Shown: positions 54,457 to 61,926, counted from the first letter of the stretch. The stretch is 64,000 nt of DNA from Paralithodes platypus (GCA_032716605.1 CM064517.1:26095876-26159875); one strand, 5' to 3'. The notes: generated by a model not told the origin, from the sequence alone. Program-made: numbers and translations.

Positions 54457-57400
54457 AAACTCGCTAGGAAAAAAGAAATAATGGAACACCAAGCTTTCGT
54501 CTATTCTCTCAAGACATCTTCAGGGTAATTTGATTATTGGATCATTAGTAAATAAACCTTGGCATATATATGCCTCCTACATCTACTTAAATAATAAAAC
54601 TTGTACACCTGTTACTCGTGTATTCTCTCCACACTTCCCCCTCGACAAAAAACGGACACTGCAACAGATAGTTTGCTGTGCGGCTACTCCTAGTGGTAGT
54701 CGGCATCTTAATTACAATAATGTATGTAAGACATGATGATTGAATGAATCAATGTTAGGAGGCAGCATCTGTTAAGAAACTGTTTCACGGAGTACAAGCT
54801 TCTAATGTGCAGATTATAACTTCTGATGACTATACAGTAGTTACCATATATTCATTTTCTCTTAATACTTCTCAGTATTAACATAATCAACCTATAATTA
54901 GCAATTTGTATCATAGTATGTAAAGTAACTGTTTGTTTCTCACTTCAGATATTCTACCAGTCGTATTTCCTGGACTGATGTGGGACCCTTGTGAACGCGT
55001 CATCAACTTTCTAAAAGTCATGCGTGAGTCTGTCTTGTTGAACCCTACTATCTCCAAGACCATCAAGGTGAGCCTCTTCAATTATGAAACCACCAAGCCA
55101 CTCTTTCTCCTTTACAAGTGGGTTGGACCTATGGGCAAATTGGTCAAGAATGAAAATATGGAGGCTGAGAGTGAAGTTGCCGAAACCATCGAGAAAGAAA
55201 GAGCTCAGGTTAGAGTCGAGTTGCAGAAGTTCATGCTCACCCTTTGTTCTTCAAGCAAACACGGCATTGTGTTCAAGGAGAAAAGTAGGGAAGGAGATAG
55301 AGCTGCTAACAATGCCTTCATGCTTAAGATGATGTCCAATCTGTCCTGCCCCTGGGAAATAGCTGAAGGTCGTGAACTGGTGAGCCACATCCTGGCAGCC
55401 TGTCCTACTCTGCTCAAGAAGTATGTACCAACTTTGGAGAAATCCCTCGAATTAAGGCATTCTGCTTCTTTCTTATCTCTGATAGACATGCTCATCCAGA
55501 TCATTGCTTGCCAATCACCATGGATAATGCTGGAGACTAGGGGATATGAAGGCATAGTGGCCGGTTTGCTACCTTCCTTTTTTAATAATGCTCTCTTCAA
55601 ATCTTTGCTAACATCACCCCATCAGTCAATAAGGCACAGCGGAATGCTACTCTTGCACTCGATTCTCTCCAAATTGAAAGAAACTGGTGAAAAAATCTTA
55701 GAGAGCATTGCAGTTTCTGTGAGTGTGAAGGAAAGTATAAGGCAAAGAATCACTAAAACCATGTTTGAGAGGTTGATTCCCATTGATGATGTAATGACTT
55801 GCTGGAAAACAGCCATTGGTCAAGAGACCCTACTAGCAAACAAAGAAACTGAGGCGGCGGCCATTGCAGGAAAGAGGGACATTAAAATAGTACCTCCTCA
55901 ACTTTCCCAATTGCTAACTATTGCCAAGGTCATTTCCCTGTATGCCGAGCTGCAGCCCAGTCAGAATATGTACGAGACAATTAGCCCAATGGAGCTGTTG
56001 CATAGTCTTAGCTGCATACAGGATAAAGACAGTGAAATTAGTAAATGCAAGACAAAGGTAGAGCTTCAGGTCCTTTGTCTTGGTCTCCTGGCATGCAGTA
56101 AGCTGAGTCAAGATTTGATCATTGACAGCTCGGAGACTGAGGAACCAGCCAAACAACAAGTGGAAAAGAATGTCCTGTACCATTTGATCAGCATTCATTC
56201 CGAGTCCAAGGAATTCTCTTCAGAGGATGATGATGGCAAGCTAATGTTAGCTGTCACTGAGAAATGTCAGAATATTTTATCCACTGTGCTGTCTAATGTG
56301 GGACTGCCAACTTGTTATGATGGGAATGTAAAGTTCTGGCTAAAGCACATTCCAAGCAACAACCTAGCCAAGATTTCTTCTTTCCTAGTTCAAGTTATTA
56401 GGAAGACTGCATCTTCTCTCAGCCAGTATACAGATCTGCTTGTTGAAGTTAGCTCAAGATTCACTCATTCTTCTAACTTCCCTGCAGAGACAGAGTCTAT
56501 TATGTCAGTAATAGAATCTGGGGAAGTGGTTGATAATGAAGACATATCTCCTCAGGCAGTATCTCTGCCTTTCTCACGTCTCATTTTAGGTGCAATGAAC
56601 ATACTGAACGCCAACAAAGACACAGAATGCATTGAGTATTTCTCACTTGTAATGAATGAGTACATTTATTCTCTAAGTTTGCCAGGATTACTTGTAGAAT
56701 ACCTCCTCCAAGAAGAGAGTATAATCACTTCAGATCTGCAAGACCATCTTAGATGCTGGCATAAGGAGAACCACCAGTCCAGTAAAAAAGACTTGCAGCT
56801 ATCTGATAACCCAGGACTTTCAGAAATATGCAAATACCTCTTTATGACTCATGATTGGTCATCTGTTGAAGGTTATCTAGAAGGCAGCAGGCTTTTAGAT
56901 GCTGTGGATAGAGTAAACTTGGACTTGGTGGTCACTCAGCTTCTAATCTATGTATGCTTGGAGTCAGACTCAAAGAAGAAAGGAAACAATATGATGAAAA
57001 ACTACAGTTCTCTGTTGAAAAAGGTTTACCATGTCTTTGGTGAAAATGACGAAAAGAAGTATGCTGAGTGCGTCCTAGAAACGGTTTTAGAACATCCCAA
57101 GATAACCCTATTGTACCAACCTTTCTCCAATAAAGAGTCATTCATCACAGAAATGGTACAAGACTGCATTGAATTGGTCCTACTAAAGCATCCTACAATA
57201 GCACCTACGACTGTTCACTACTTTAAGGTGTTGATGAAGAACTTTCAAATCCATCTGAGAAGAAAGGGAAAGGCAGTTGATGTATGGAGTCCATTTGCAC
57301 CTTTCATCACCTCAGAAAGTACAGTGATTAGTTATGAAGACCTTGAGAAATTGTTCATGATTTGTCTGGTGGCTGTTTCTTCAGGTCAACCCTCCCTCAG

Positions 57401-58322
57401 TAAACTGCTTCATGGGTTAGTACAGCTACTCCTGAAGACCACCAGCACGAAGAGGAAACTCACGACTCGGACGGTGGAGCACACACTGGCCACTTTCTTG
57501 GAGCTTGGTAGAACAGAAGACAATAGTGCAGAACATGAGGCCCTAATGACAGATCTTGAGAAGCTGTTGGTCATCAATATGGATGCTGGAAAGGCTGAAC
57601 AACTCTCAATAGGTAAGGGCTTGAAATTTATATTATATATATATACTGTATATATACAGTACATACATATATACATTAAAATGTAAAACTTGCAAACTAA
57701 ACAAACATTAAATAAATCTAAAGATTTAACTGAGGATGTGGGAGATAATGACTTGATAGCGTAATGCATAAATGCGCGGAATTTCGGTGTGAGTATCCTA
57801 GCCTAGGTTCGAGTCCTTGGAGTGCCACATGTATTTGTTGTTGTTCCCTAAGCTGCCTGGCCGAACAGCCCCGCTGTATTTGTTGATTTCATTAATTGAG
57901 TTTGGAAGTAAAGTTGGTTGGTGAAAAAATTTGAATTATTACTCCCACATTCGTCCAAAGGAGGTAAAGTGCTTAACTAATCCAGCTCTTCTGAGTTATC
58001 AAAAGAGACTGGATGACTCCGTCGTCGACACCTGCCCGGGATGTAACACAGCACCCCATACCATCAAACACATCATAGAAGACTGCATTTCACACAACCA
58101 CTTACACCAACAACACAATCTACACTCAATGAGAGCTCTGTGGGAAAGCCCGATCGTGGCCATGGCCTTCCTCAGGGACTCGGGGCTGTTCAGCCAGGCA
58201 GCTTAGGGAACAACAACAACAACTAATCCCGATCAAACTTAAATTATAGAGAGCATTAGATTCGACCAGGGGGTGGGAGGTTAGTCTATCTATCTATATG
58301 CTCAGGCCCAATCCCCACTTTT

Positions 58323-58356
<34 letters not shown>

Positions 58357-61300
58357 ATTTAATTCTATTTTATTATCTTTTGTTTTTCTTTTTTTCTGGG
58401 GGGTGGCTGCCTCAAGACAGAGCAAGAACAGGGAAAACACAAAATACAACATAAAACAACGAACAAAGACTAAATACAAATTCACACACATCTAGGTCAC
58501 CCAGGAGAAGACCCAGAGACCAGGGTCACCAAGGTCGCTCCAGCACTCCCCCGGCCCCCGACCACCCGGAGAGGTTCCGATCTCGGCAGGCAGATATGCA
58601 GCAGAGCCGAAGCCACAAGCCCGCCTACCACACTTACAGTCGCACCCTTCATATTAATCGTCTCCCCAGGCCAGGCGCCTGATAGACTATTATCTAGTCC
58701 AACTTGCGCCCGACCCCTTCCCCCAAATGACCACGTGTTCACTCAACTACAGTGGGCCCCACAAGGGTGCGGTTACCTAAGTCCGAGACATGCGCGCACC
58801 CTTGTAAAACGCACCCTTGGAGCTTAAGAACCTATGGGAAATTCACTATGTAGTCCGGGGACTCTTCAAACTTACCCTTTTTTCGCCCAATAACCCCTGA
58901 AAAACATGAACTAAGGAAAGAATACCTGCACAGTATAGAAATGTGATTAGATATTAGATAGAATAGGGGTATTACACTCACTCTGGATGGTTTATGTATG
59001 CGTGGAGGTTGGGATGTTGGTCTTACTGAGGAGCCTCGAACCCTCAGTAAGACCAACATCCCAACCTCCACGCATACATAAACCATCCAAAGTGAGTGTA
59101 ATACCCATATTCTATCTAATATCTAATCACATTTCTATACTGTACAGGTATTCTTTCCTTAGTTCATGTTTTTCAGGGGTTATTGGGCGAAAAAAACGCA
59201 CGCTTTGCTTTTTTCGCGCTTTTTTCGCACCCTTGGATTATACGCACCACACGGACATCTGCCGCACGGTTGGAGAATCGCACCCTTTTAGTGTGCACCC
59301 TTGCGGGGCCGACTGTATTCACAAGCATTCTCCATTCATTCCTGTTTATTACCACTTCCTTTGCCTGATCTATAGTCATTCCTCTATCATCCAAAGCTTG
59401 TCTTACACAGTCTCTCCATCTCAATGGGGGTCTTCCTGCCCTTCTATCTCCCCTTGTATCTGACTGACATATTCTCTTTGTAAGCCTTTCATCTCCCATT
59501 CGTTCAACATGACCATACCAGCTCAGCACCCTTCTGTCCACTCTGGCTGACAAATGTTCCTGCTGCCCTACGTATCTCTTCATTCTTCAATCCGTCTCTA
59601 CGAGTAACTCCACACATACTGTACTCCTCAAGCAGCTCATCTCCATCACATCCAGCTTTCTTCTCTCCTTTTTCTTCAGAACCCATGTCTCAGCCCCATA
59701 CATCACTGTTAGCACAACAATTCCTTGATACATTGCACTTTTTACTTTCATTCCGAGATTTCTCGTCTTCCACATAGAGTACTTGCCATTGCCCATTAGT
59801 CTATCTACAGTATATATTCTGGGACAGGGCTAGGAATCCTCCTCCCCTTGTATAATTCTCCTACTCGATGAAAGTGGTCCCAGACCCTGAGAATAGGGCC
59901 ATTGAATGTTGTTTCTGTTCGGTCTGTCTCGTGTCAGCCACCCCCAGCAACGGAGTATGTGCCTGAGTATATACATACAAACATACATATACAGTATACT
60001 TTGGCATATACATTTTATTATTATTATTATTATTATTTTTGGGGGGGGGGGGATTAGTACAGGAGATTAAAAGAACTTGTTGGAATCTCAACTTTTCACC
60101 ACACCCACGTTAATATATGTGCGACTAATTTATTCTGTAACAGGTACCTACCCGATAGCACTATCGTTACTGAGTGATATTTGTATTTTGTACTATTGTT
60201 ATTATCTTGTCAAGTTGCAAATTTGATTTTAATAGAACATTTTGACACTTAACCCTCCTGGCCGGGGCATGTCCTCCAAAGGACAGTGTGGGCTACCCGG
60301 GCGATCTGGCCGAAAAACGTCTAGGCCTAGGCTACCGTATTTTTGTTTAGTTTAACTGCTAGAAATTTCCCACGCATCTATAAACATAGTGCGGTGTCCA
60401 ATCTGTAGACTGGCATTGAGTAGAGCTCTCTAAGTCAACTGGTTCAGTTCTGATGACGATTTCCGTGGAGCGAATTTTTCCGCGATGTTGACAATATCGG
60501 AGCTTTTCAGACACTAATTTCGTCTGACGTCACAACAATAACATTGATCCGACGTCTCCTTATTGTTTTCGGAGGTGCGGTGACGCAACGATCGGCTTTG
60601 TTTACATGCGTCGGACGCACGGCGTTCAGACCAAGCTGAATAGGCTTTTCAAGCTTACTACCTGTTAACAGGACACCCGGGCTCCTGCCCTTATTTCGTG
60701 GTGTCCTTTTAAAAGGACACCCGGGCTGGAAGGGTTAATGTAGTTTCTTTATTCATGCAGAGTTTAGTAAAATTTACCAGAACGTCCCCGACTTCCCAAA
60801 TTGACTAATTCCTTGAACGTCACGTGACGACAGTGCGTTGTTATGTGTGCGATTAGTTTGCTTGGGAACCAGATTAACTTGCGCATGTAGTAATGTACAC
60901 CCTATGTGGTGGATTGTGTTCTTTTATTTATAAATTATTATTTTACTTAAGCGTTGTTTCCACATAGCGATTTTGATTAGTTATTTTGTCTTTTTACCGT
61001 GTTCGTATACATTTTGGTTTGTTTATTTTGCAAGTTTTACATTATAATTTATATTGTATCGTCCCAGTTTTTGTTTGTATATTTTTGCAAGTTTTACATT
61101 ATAATCCCTTTTCCAGAGGAGATGAAGTCCTTACTGCAGTGCCAGCCTCCGTGTCCAGACCTGTGCTGCCATCTCGTGAAGCAATATCCTCCTCATGGCC
61201 GTTCCTTCGCCCGCTACCTCAAGAAACATTCGGTCCTCCTCCCGGCCCAGGCACCTCTACTGGCCTTGCTGCTGTCGCTAGGCCAAGAGGAAGACGGGAA

Positions 61301-61422
61301 GGGGGCAGAAGCTGCTCTCAGGAAGATGTCGGGAAGCTTGGAGACCTGGCTGCTTGATTTCGAGGCGGAGGACGATGAAACACGACAACTCATACCCATT
61401 GCCTTGCAGAGAGATATCCTAG
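38328..61422 (+). CDS. URB1: URB1/Npa1 pre-60S ribosome assembly protein, first six coding exons
   Basis: Exons: 38328-38379, 43041-43215, 45282-45427, 47771-47971, 54949-57612, 61117-61422. All joints are phase-consistent and give 1181 codons, with the gene continuing beyond 64000. The order of helical segments follows animal URB1 (about 2,270 residues in human): the start to about residue 600 is the Npa1 domain, with SVDVRAW/VYDVRQAY-like positions at ..SLRDVWDVRAWCMYLMMAFL and the SSSKHGIVF segment (human CSLKHGISF). Family knowledge: nucleolar scaffold of helical repeats, in yeast part of the Npa1-Npa2-Nop8-Rsa3-Dbp6 complex acting on early pre-60S particles and 27S rRNA folding. The ATG is chosen because it opens a short exon with a clean donor and no upstream coding exon is needed. 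Introns carry LINEs, PLE tails and microsatellites. Divergent to the SLC17-like gene. Confidence 0.88.
38844..39110. repeat. Near-perfect 265-base palindrome
   Basis: Left arm from ATGAGGCACTCACTCGCAGA, right arm ending TCTGCGAGTGAGTGCCTCAT, arms about 130 bases, centre near 38973 (GCAACAATTGCC), with a small insertion in one arm. In URB1 intron 1, directly after a 14-base C run. No target duplication obvious; likely a foldback element. Confidence 0.9.
39219..39285 (+). mobile_element. tRNA-like sequence
   Basis: GGTAACTGGTAGAGGGACTG (A-box-like) and GGGTCCCGGGTTCAACTCCC (B box and T arm) at tRNA spacing. The 3' acceptor half CCCAGGGCA has no pairing 5' half. SINE head or tRNA pseudogene. 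Confidence 0.5.
39600..39800 (+). mobile_element. LINE/SINE 3' end with (AAC)n tail
   Basis: Matches the reverse strand of 22503-22740: CTCAACTTTCTCTTCATAAT, GGGGCTTTGGTTTCCCGG, GGGGCTGCTCGGCCAGACAA, then AACAACAACA. Confidence 0.7.
40105..42407 (-). pseudogene. RTE-like LINE, longest copy (pre-RT region, RT, C-terminus, tail)
   Basis: Reverse strand, 5' to 3': linker codons (42317-41888, with LGKAPGTDGVCGEMLRYGGE) with at least two frameshifts near 42098 and 41800-41880; then an open frame 41800-40118: GNHRGICLLSVVGKVYSRVV, FRKGRGCVDQIF, VAFMDLEKAYDRVDR (motif A), GLKEGCVMSPWLFTVYMDGV (motif B), LLFADDTVLMSDNEWEL (motif C, FADD), thumb, and a C-terminal GSEAWTL..GVTWRDRQTNEEVR..RWVGHMERM region. 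The 3' end has the CCCCGAAGGGG-type hairpin and an (ATAG)n tail. The EN domain is absent. A 350-base foreign insert is at 40258-40607. Other copies: 15935, 17275, 25055, 25786, 51661, 52014. Lies in URB1 intron 1, antisense to URB1. Confidence 0.85.
40258..40607 (-). mobile_element. LINE fragment inserted in-frame in another LINE
   Basis: Absent from all other copies of the host LINE. TTCC flanks both sides (40254-40257, 40608-40611). Reverse-strand codons GWECEIPRMNNRGAMGSLRE..GPRLFNKLPQRVRDMRDISL..FKRALDR are a typical LINE ORF2 C-terminus (..LWN.LP..VR....L..FK..LD). Insert plus duplication is 354 bases, a multiple of three, so the host reading frame stays open across it. Confidence 0.85.
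42408..42851. other. URB1 intron 1, nothing recognised
   Basis: AT-rich intronic sequence without recognisable repeat ends. Confidence 0.35.
42852..42960. repeat. (TA)n microsatellite
   Basis: More than 40 TA units with a single CAG interruption (ATATACAGTATATAT), starting near 42858. Ends 80 bases before the acceptor of URB1 exon 2. Confidence 0.95.
43041..43215 (+). CDS. URB1: URB1 exon 2 (residues 18-76)
   Basis: Acceptor TTTAACAG|CC, donor ATCAA|GTAAGT. VEESDNAQGIIIGLLLASNE..EILKLLMVEKRTSSEVAAIF corresponds to the first helices of the Npa1 domain. Confidence 0.85.
43795..44000 (+). mobile_element. Penelope tail copy
   Basis: From ATGTGTGCGATTAGTTTACT to GGTTAGTTTGCAAGTTTTAC, in URB1 intron 2. 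Confidence 0.85.
44001..45281. other. URB1 intron 2 remainder, nothing recognised
   Basis: Apart from a G run at 44910-44921 and simple AT-rich stretches, no element or gene is seen. Confidence 0.35.
45282..45427 (+). CDS. URB1: URB1 exon 3 (residues 76-125)
   Basis: Acceptor CGTATTACAG|T (the closer TATAG would bring a stop in frame), donor ACAG|GTCAGC. AGELKEFSGVGLHITRQLLH..QIYKFLQPAN..KAVLRCIT aligns with human ..SHFHVVGTNIVKKLM... Confidence 0.82.
45590..46190 (+). pseudogene. RTE-like LINE RT fragment with internal duplication
   Basis: Frames read KAARSSGIVTEMVKAAGDFG..AIIKEDKIPDAWQKS, then PGRGTTDAIFILRQLQKRFL..VFVDLKAFDRVPREVMQWAM (motif A). A 50-base piece (ATACAAAGGCAAGGGTGACT..) is tandemly duplicated at 45747 and 45802. 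The fragment ends where a reversed Penelope tail begins (46205). Several frameshifts. Confidence 0.75.
46205..46303 (-). mobile_element. Penelope tail fragment
   Basis: TAAAATGTATAACTTGCAAA..CAAAATCGCTATGTGGAAAT, second subfamily, reverse orientation, sandwiched between a LINE fragment and the (ATAG)n tail of another LINE. Confidence 0.75.
46304..47045 (-). pseudogene. LINE C-terminus and 3' end ((ATAG)n tail)
   Basis: Reverse-strand codons MCGVTRRDGLRNEKIRRRVG..RRVLSWYGHVERKRDERL..WRDCVRQALDDRGMTIDQAK end near 46745. A long 3' UTR and CTATCTAT tail follow. Contains the uninterrupted site (46736-46737) corresponding to the MITE insertion in the copy at 58283-59815. 5'-truncated at 47045. Confidence 0.8.
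47087..47432. mobile_element. TA-bounded MITE (CAGTAGGGTCCCGCATAAAA ends)
   Basis: 346 bases with 22-base inverted terminal repeats (right end on the opposite strand: CAGTAGGGTCTCACATAAAA), TA at 47085-47086 and 47433-47434. The TAAAACGA phrase recurs inside. No coding region; pogo/mariner-like non-autonomous element. Confidence 0.88.
47468..47662. mobile_element. Penelope tail with inverted 5' part
   Basis: 47468-47567 is the stretch AAACACAATCCACCACATAG..ACACATAACAAC in reverse orientation. 47568-47662 is the adjoining terminal piece (GCGTTGTTTCCACATAG..CAAGTTTTACATTATAA) in forward orientation. The two meet head to head, a 5'-inversion structure. Confidence 0.8.
47771..47971 (+). CDS. URB1: URB1 exon 4 (residues 125-192)
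   Basis: Acceptor TTTTTTCAG|GA, donor AAAG|GTTTGT. SQSLRD..WDVRAWCMYLMMAFLN and PFVIRQFVQKKG align with human KGVYDVRQAYVQFALSFL..VQVLEVKG, a strong Npa1-domain match. Confidence 0.9.
48070..48310 (+). repeat. Dispersed LINE 3' end
   Basis: CCTTGCGAGGTCTGGGGCCG..TTCTCCTGGGTGACTTAGAT..TCTCGAGTCGGCCACCCC..(ACATAC), forward copy of the 3' UTR of the LINE at 58283-59815 (see 4790-4955). Confidence 0.65.
48722..48870 (+). mobile_element. LINE/SINE 3' end with (AAC)n tail
   Basis: GAGTGGCTTCGGTCACCCAG..GGGCTGTTCGGCCAGGCAGC..(CAA)n, same family as 22503 and 39600. Confidence 0.7.
48995..49262 (+). pseudogene. LINE C-terminus fragment
   Basis: A frame to TGA at 49258-49260 reads SISEVMRTSRLGWYGHVERM, CRSVIVEGAAPRGGPRKTWD, ADLKSKNL..AALNRVAWNAAIR, the characteristic end of invertebrate LINE ORF2 proteins. 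No RT remains. Reverse relatives at 10030-10330. Confidence 0.75.
49505..51290 (-). pseudogene. CR1/I-like LINE, RT and C-terminus
   Basis: Reverse strand from 51287: NFFTDKAKLFAQTFARNSTL, KAYGPDGVPPIVLKNCASVL, NYRPIALISCLSKVFETILA, SIALDISKAFDRVWHKSLIS (motif A), INSGVPQGSVLSPILFLIFI (motif B), HSYADDSTLHYS (motif C, YADD). A frameshift near 50440 continues to NLVTFNASKTQFLHLSTRQD, KDHITSLAKAASQKLGVLNR, MGIVRPCIEYCSRVWGGYSH, and another near 49850 gives LWNSLPESVFPSSYDLNCFK. EN missing. Antisense within URB1 intron 4. Confidence 0.85.
51480..51640 (-). repeat. Dispersed LINE 3' end and (TAA)n
   Basis: Reverse copy of the CTCGAGTCGGCCACCCC repeat (see 4790) with a (TAA)n microsatellite at 51539-51581 in place of the T run. 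Confidence 0.6.
51661..51752 (-). mobile_element. RTE-like LINE 3' end only
   Basis: (CTAT)n, TTGCCTGACGCC..GATCCCCGAAGGGGTGGCCACGAACGAACC..CACCTCTGTCC, then unrelated sequence: a copy reduced to about 90 bases. Confidence 0.75.
52014..52999 (-). pseudogene. RTE-like LINE, RT C-terminal half and tail
   Basis: Reverse-strand frames MKEGCVMSPWLLTVYMDGVM, LLFADDTVLMSDNEWEL (FADD), ..KYLGSVLSKDGTMDEEVR.., then (frameshift near 52450) LRSVCGVTWRDRQTNEEVRR, LRWFGHMERMESERMTKRVY, RWKDGVRKYMNEGGAGW. Same family as 40105-42407, without its nested insert. A small deletion after GKRVVGT. Truncated at 52999 where the foldback begins. Confidence 0.85.
53000..53730. mobile_element. Foldback element with about 200-base inverted arms
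   Basis: Left arm about 53025-53225 (GAGGCATTAGTCCACTCAAA, ATATAAACGTAAACACCACA); right arm about 53510-53725 in inverted orientation (TGTGGTGTTTACGTTTATAT misreads as TGGTGGTGTTTACGTTTATA, ..AATGCCTC). The loop contains ACGCACCTTTGGACGTTCCG and its inverse, and a copy of the pentamer-tailed repeat (53424-53510). Non-coding. Confidence 0.8.
53820..53945. repeat. (TA)n microsatellite
   Basis: Long AT alternation with CAG and CCGG interruptions. Immediately before it, CCGATTATCCGAAAAATCCA..ACGGAAGTTTACTGTA (53748-53822) looks like a short pogo-like MITE whose left end is unclear. Confidence 0.9.
54300..54452. repeat. (TA)n microsatellites around an RTE-like 3' end
   Basis: TA tracts on both sides of GGCCACCCCTTCGGGGATCACGGCGTCAGGCAA (54316-54348), the forward hairpin end of the RTE-like LINE: about 35 bases of LINE end with AT expansion in place of ATAG. 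Confidence 0.8.
54453..54948. other. End of URB1 intron 4, nothing recognised
   Basis: No element identified. The acceptor for exon 5 (TCTCACTTCAG) is at the end. Confidence 0.4.
54949..57612 (+). CDS. URB1: URB1 exon 5 (residues 192-1080)
   Basis: A single 2664-base exon, uninterrupted, acceptor CACTTCAG|AT, donor ATAG|GTAAGG. Begins ILPVVFPGLMWDPCERVINF; contains VELQKFMLTLCSSSKHGIVF (Npa1 domain), SHILAACPTLLKKYVPTLEK and a series of Leu-rich helical pairs, acidic linkers (SSEDDDG; SGEVVDNEDIS) and VSLPFSRLILGAMNILNA, aligning with the order of human URB1. This one large exon holds three quarters of the coding sequence seen. Confidence 0.9.
57676..57712 (-). mobile_element. Minimal Penelope tail fragment
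   Basis: Only about 35 bases (TTAAAATGTAAAACTTGCAA..ACAAAC), 64 bases after the donor of URB1 exon 5. Confidence 0.6.
57750..57830 (+). mobile_element. tRNA-like sequence
   Basis: GATAGCGTAATGCATAAATGCG and TAGGTTCGAGTCCTTGGAG resemble A and B boxes at tRNA spacing. Pairing of the arms is incomplete. A reversed (AAC)n-tailed LINE end adjoins (57836-57872). Confidence 0.4.
57984..58222 (+). pseudogene. Jockey-like LINE C-terminus and (AAC)n tail
   Basis: PALLSYQKRLDDSVVDTCPG..NTAPHTIKHIIEDCISHNHL..MRALWESPIVAMAFLRDSGL, stop at 58204-58206, then (AAC)n. Nearly identical to 14350-14605 but without that copy's frameshift. Confidence 0.8.
58283..59815 (-). pseudogene. LINE C-terminus and 3' end, interrupted by a MITE
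   Basis: Reverse strand: MKVKSAMYQGIVVLTVMYGA, TWVLKKKERRKLDVMEMSCL, then frame changes to RRVLSWYGHVERMGDERLTK..RWRDCVRQALDDRGMTIDQA. The coding end and 3' UTR are split by the TA-MITE at 58750-59315. The tail end includes a 30-base T run (on +) and (CTAT)n. Confidence 0.82.
58750..59315. mobile_element. TA-bounded hairpin MITE inside a LINE
   Basis: Ends CAGTGGGCCCCACAAGGGTG and, inverted, CAGTCGGCCCCGCAAGGGTG. TA at 58748-58749 and 59316-59317. The element is largely one inverted repeat: arms of about 165 bases (58868-59035 and 59038-59203) plus the terminal repeats. The uninterrupted LINE copy has a single TA at 46736-46737. Confidence 0.92.
59890..59990 (+). repeat. Dispersed LINE 3' end
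   Basis: GTTTCTGTTCGGTCTGTCTC..TCAGCCACCCCCAGCAACGG..(ATACAAAC), see 4790-4955. Confidence 0.6.
60139..61045 (+). mobile_element. Penelope 3' region, interrupted by a TTAA element
   Basis: GGTACCTACCCGATAGCACT (60143-60162) through TTTGACAC, then the MITE 60249-60738, then TGTAGTTTCTTTATTCATGC..TATTTTGCAAGTTTTACATT. About 415 bases of Penelope 3' sequence once the MITE is disregarded. Second tail subfamily at the end. Confidence 0.85.
60249..60738. mobile_element. TTAA-bounded MITE inside a Penelope copy
   Basis: TTAACCCTCCTGGCCGGGGC; the right end on the opposite strand is TTAACCCTTCCAGCCCGGGT. Intact TTAA on both sides. Uninterrupted sequence (GACATTTAACATG) stands at 2715-2728. The interior repeats CAAAGGACA / AAAAGGACACCCGGG motifs near both ends. 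Confidence 0.9.
61046..61104 (+). mobile_element. Second Penelope tail, abutting the URB1 exon 6 acceptor
   Basis: TTATATTGTATCGTCCCAGT..TTTTTGCAAGTTTTACATTA, ending 12 bases before exon 6. Two tails thus stand in tandem. Confidence 0.75.
61117..61422 (+). CDS. URB1: URB1 exon 6 (residues 1080-1181)
   Basis: Acceptor CCCTTTTCCAG|AG, donor CTAG|GTATAT. EEMKSLLQCQPPCPDLCCHL..GRSFARYLKKHSVLLPAQAP..ETWLLDFEAEDDE is clearly coding and keeps phase; markedly more GC-rich than the flanking intron. The rest of URB1 lies beyond the window. Confidence 0.85.
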
Positions 61423-61709
61423 GTATATATTCAAGGGTCTTACAGTTTTGTTTAATTATATTTACTGGTAAGCCATATTTTTTCCCATTTAAATACTATA
61501 TGTTACTGTAATCTCATTCTCTCATGAGAATGAGTTTATATATACAGTAATTAAATAAGAGAAATGGAAATGGTGGAATTGTTCAGATATAATAAACATC
61601 TTTTAAACTGGCAAGTAGTAGCCAAAGGTGGTGGCGGAAAATTTAAAATTTCAGTTTATTGGGATGTCCTCCTTAAAATATCACAAAAAGTTTTAATAAA
61701 TTGTTTTTA

Positions 61710-61926
61710 ATAGTGCGTTGTTATGTGTGCGATTAGTTTGCTTGGGAAACAGATTAACTTGCTCATGTAGTAGTGTACACCCTATGTGGTGGATTGTGTT
61801 CTTTTATTTCATAGATTTCATTTTGGTAAGCGTTGTTTCCACATAGCGATTTTGATAATTTAATTTGACTTTATATTGTCCTTGTCCCAATTTTGGTTTG
61901 TTTAGTTTGCAAGTTTTACATTTTAA
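61710..61926 (+). mobile_element. Penelope tail copy
   Basis: AGTGCGTTGTTATGTGTGCG to GTTTGCAAGTTTTACATTTT, main subfamily, in URB1 intron 6. Confidence 0.85.

Noticed and set aside
55205..55600. 131-codon minus-strand frame (also 55914-56198, 57410-57769)
   Set aside because: Antisense shadow of URB1 exon 5.
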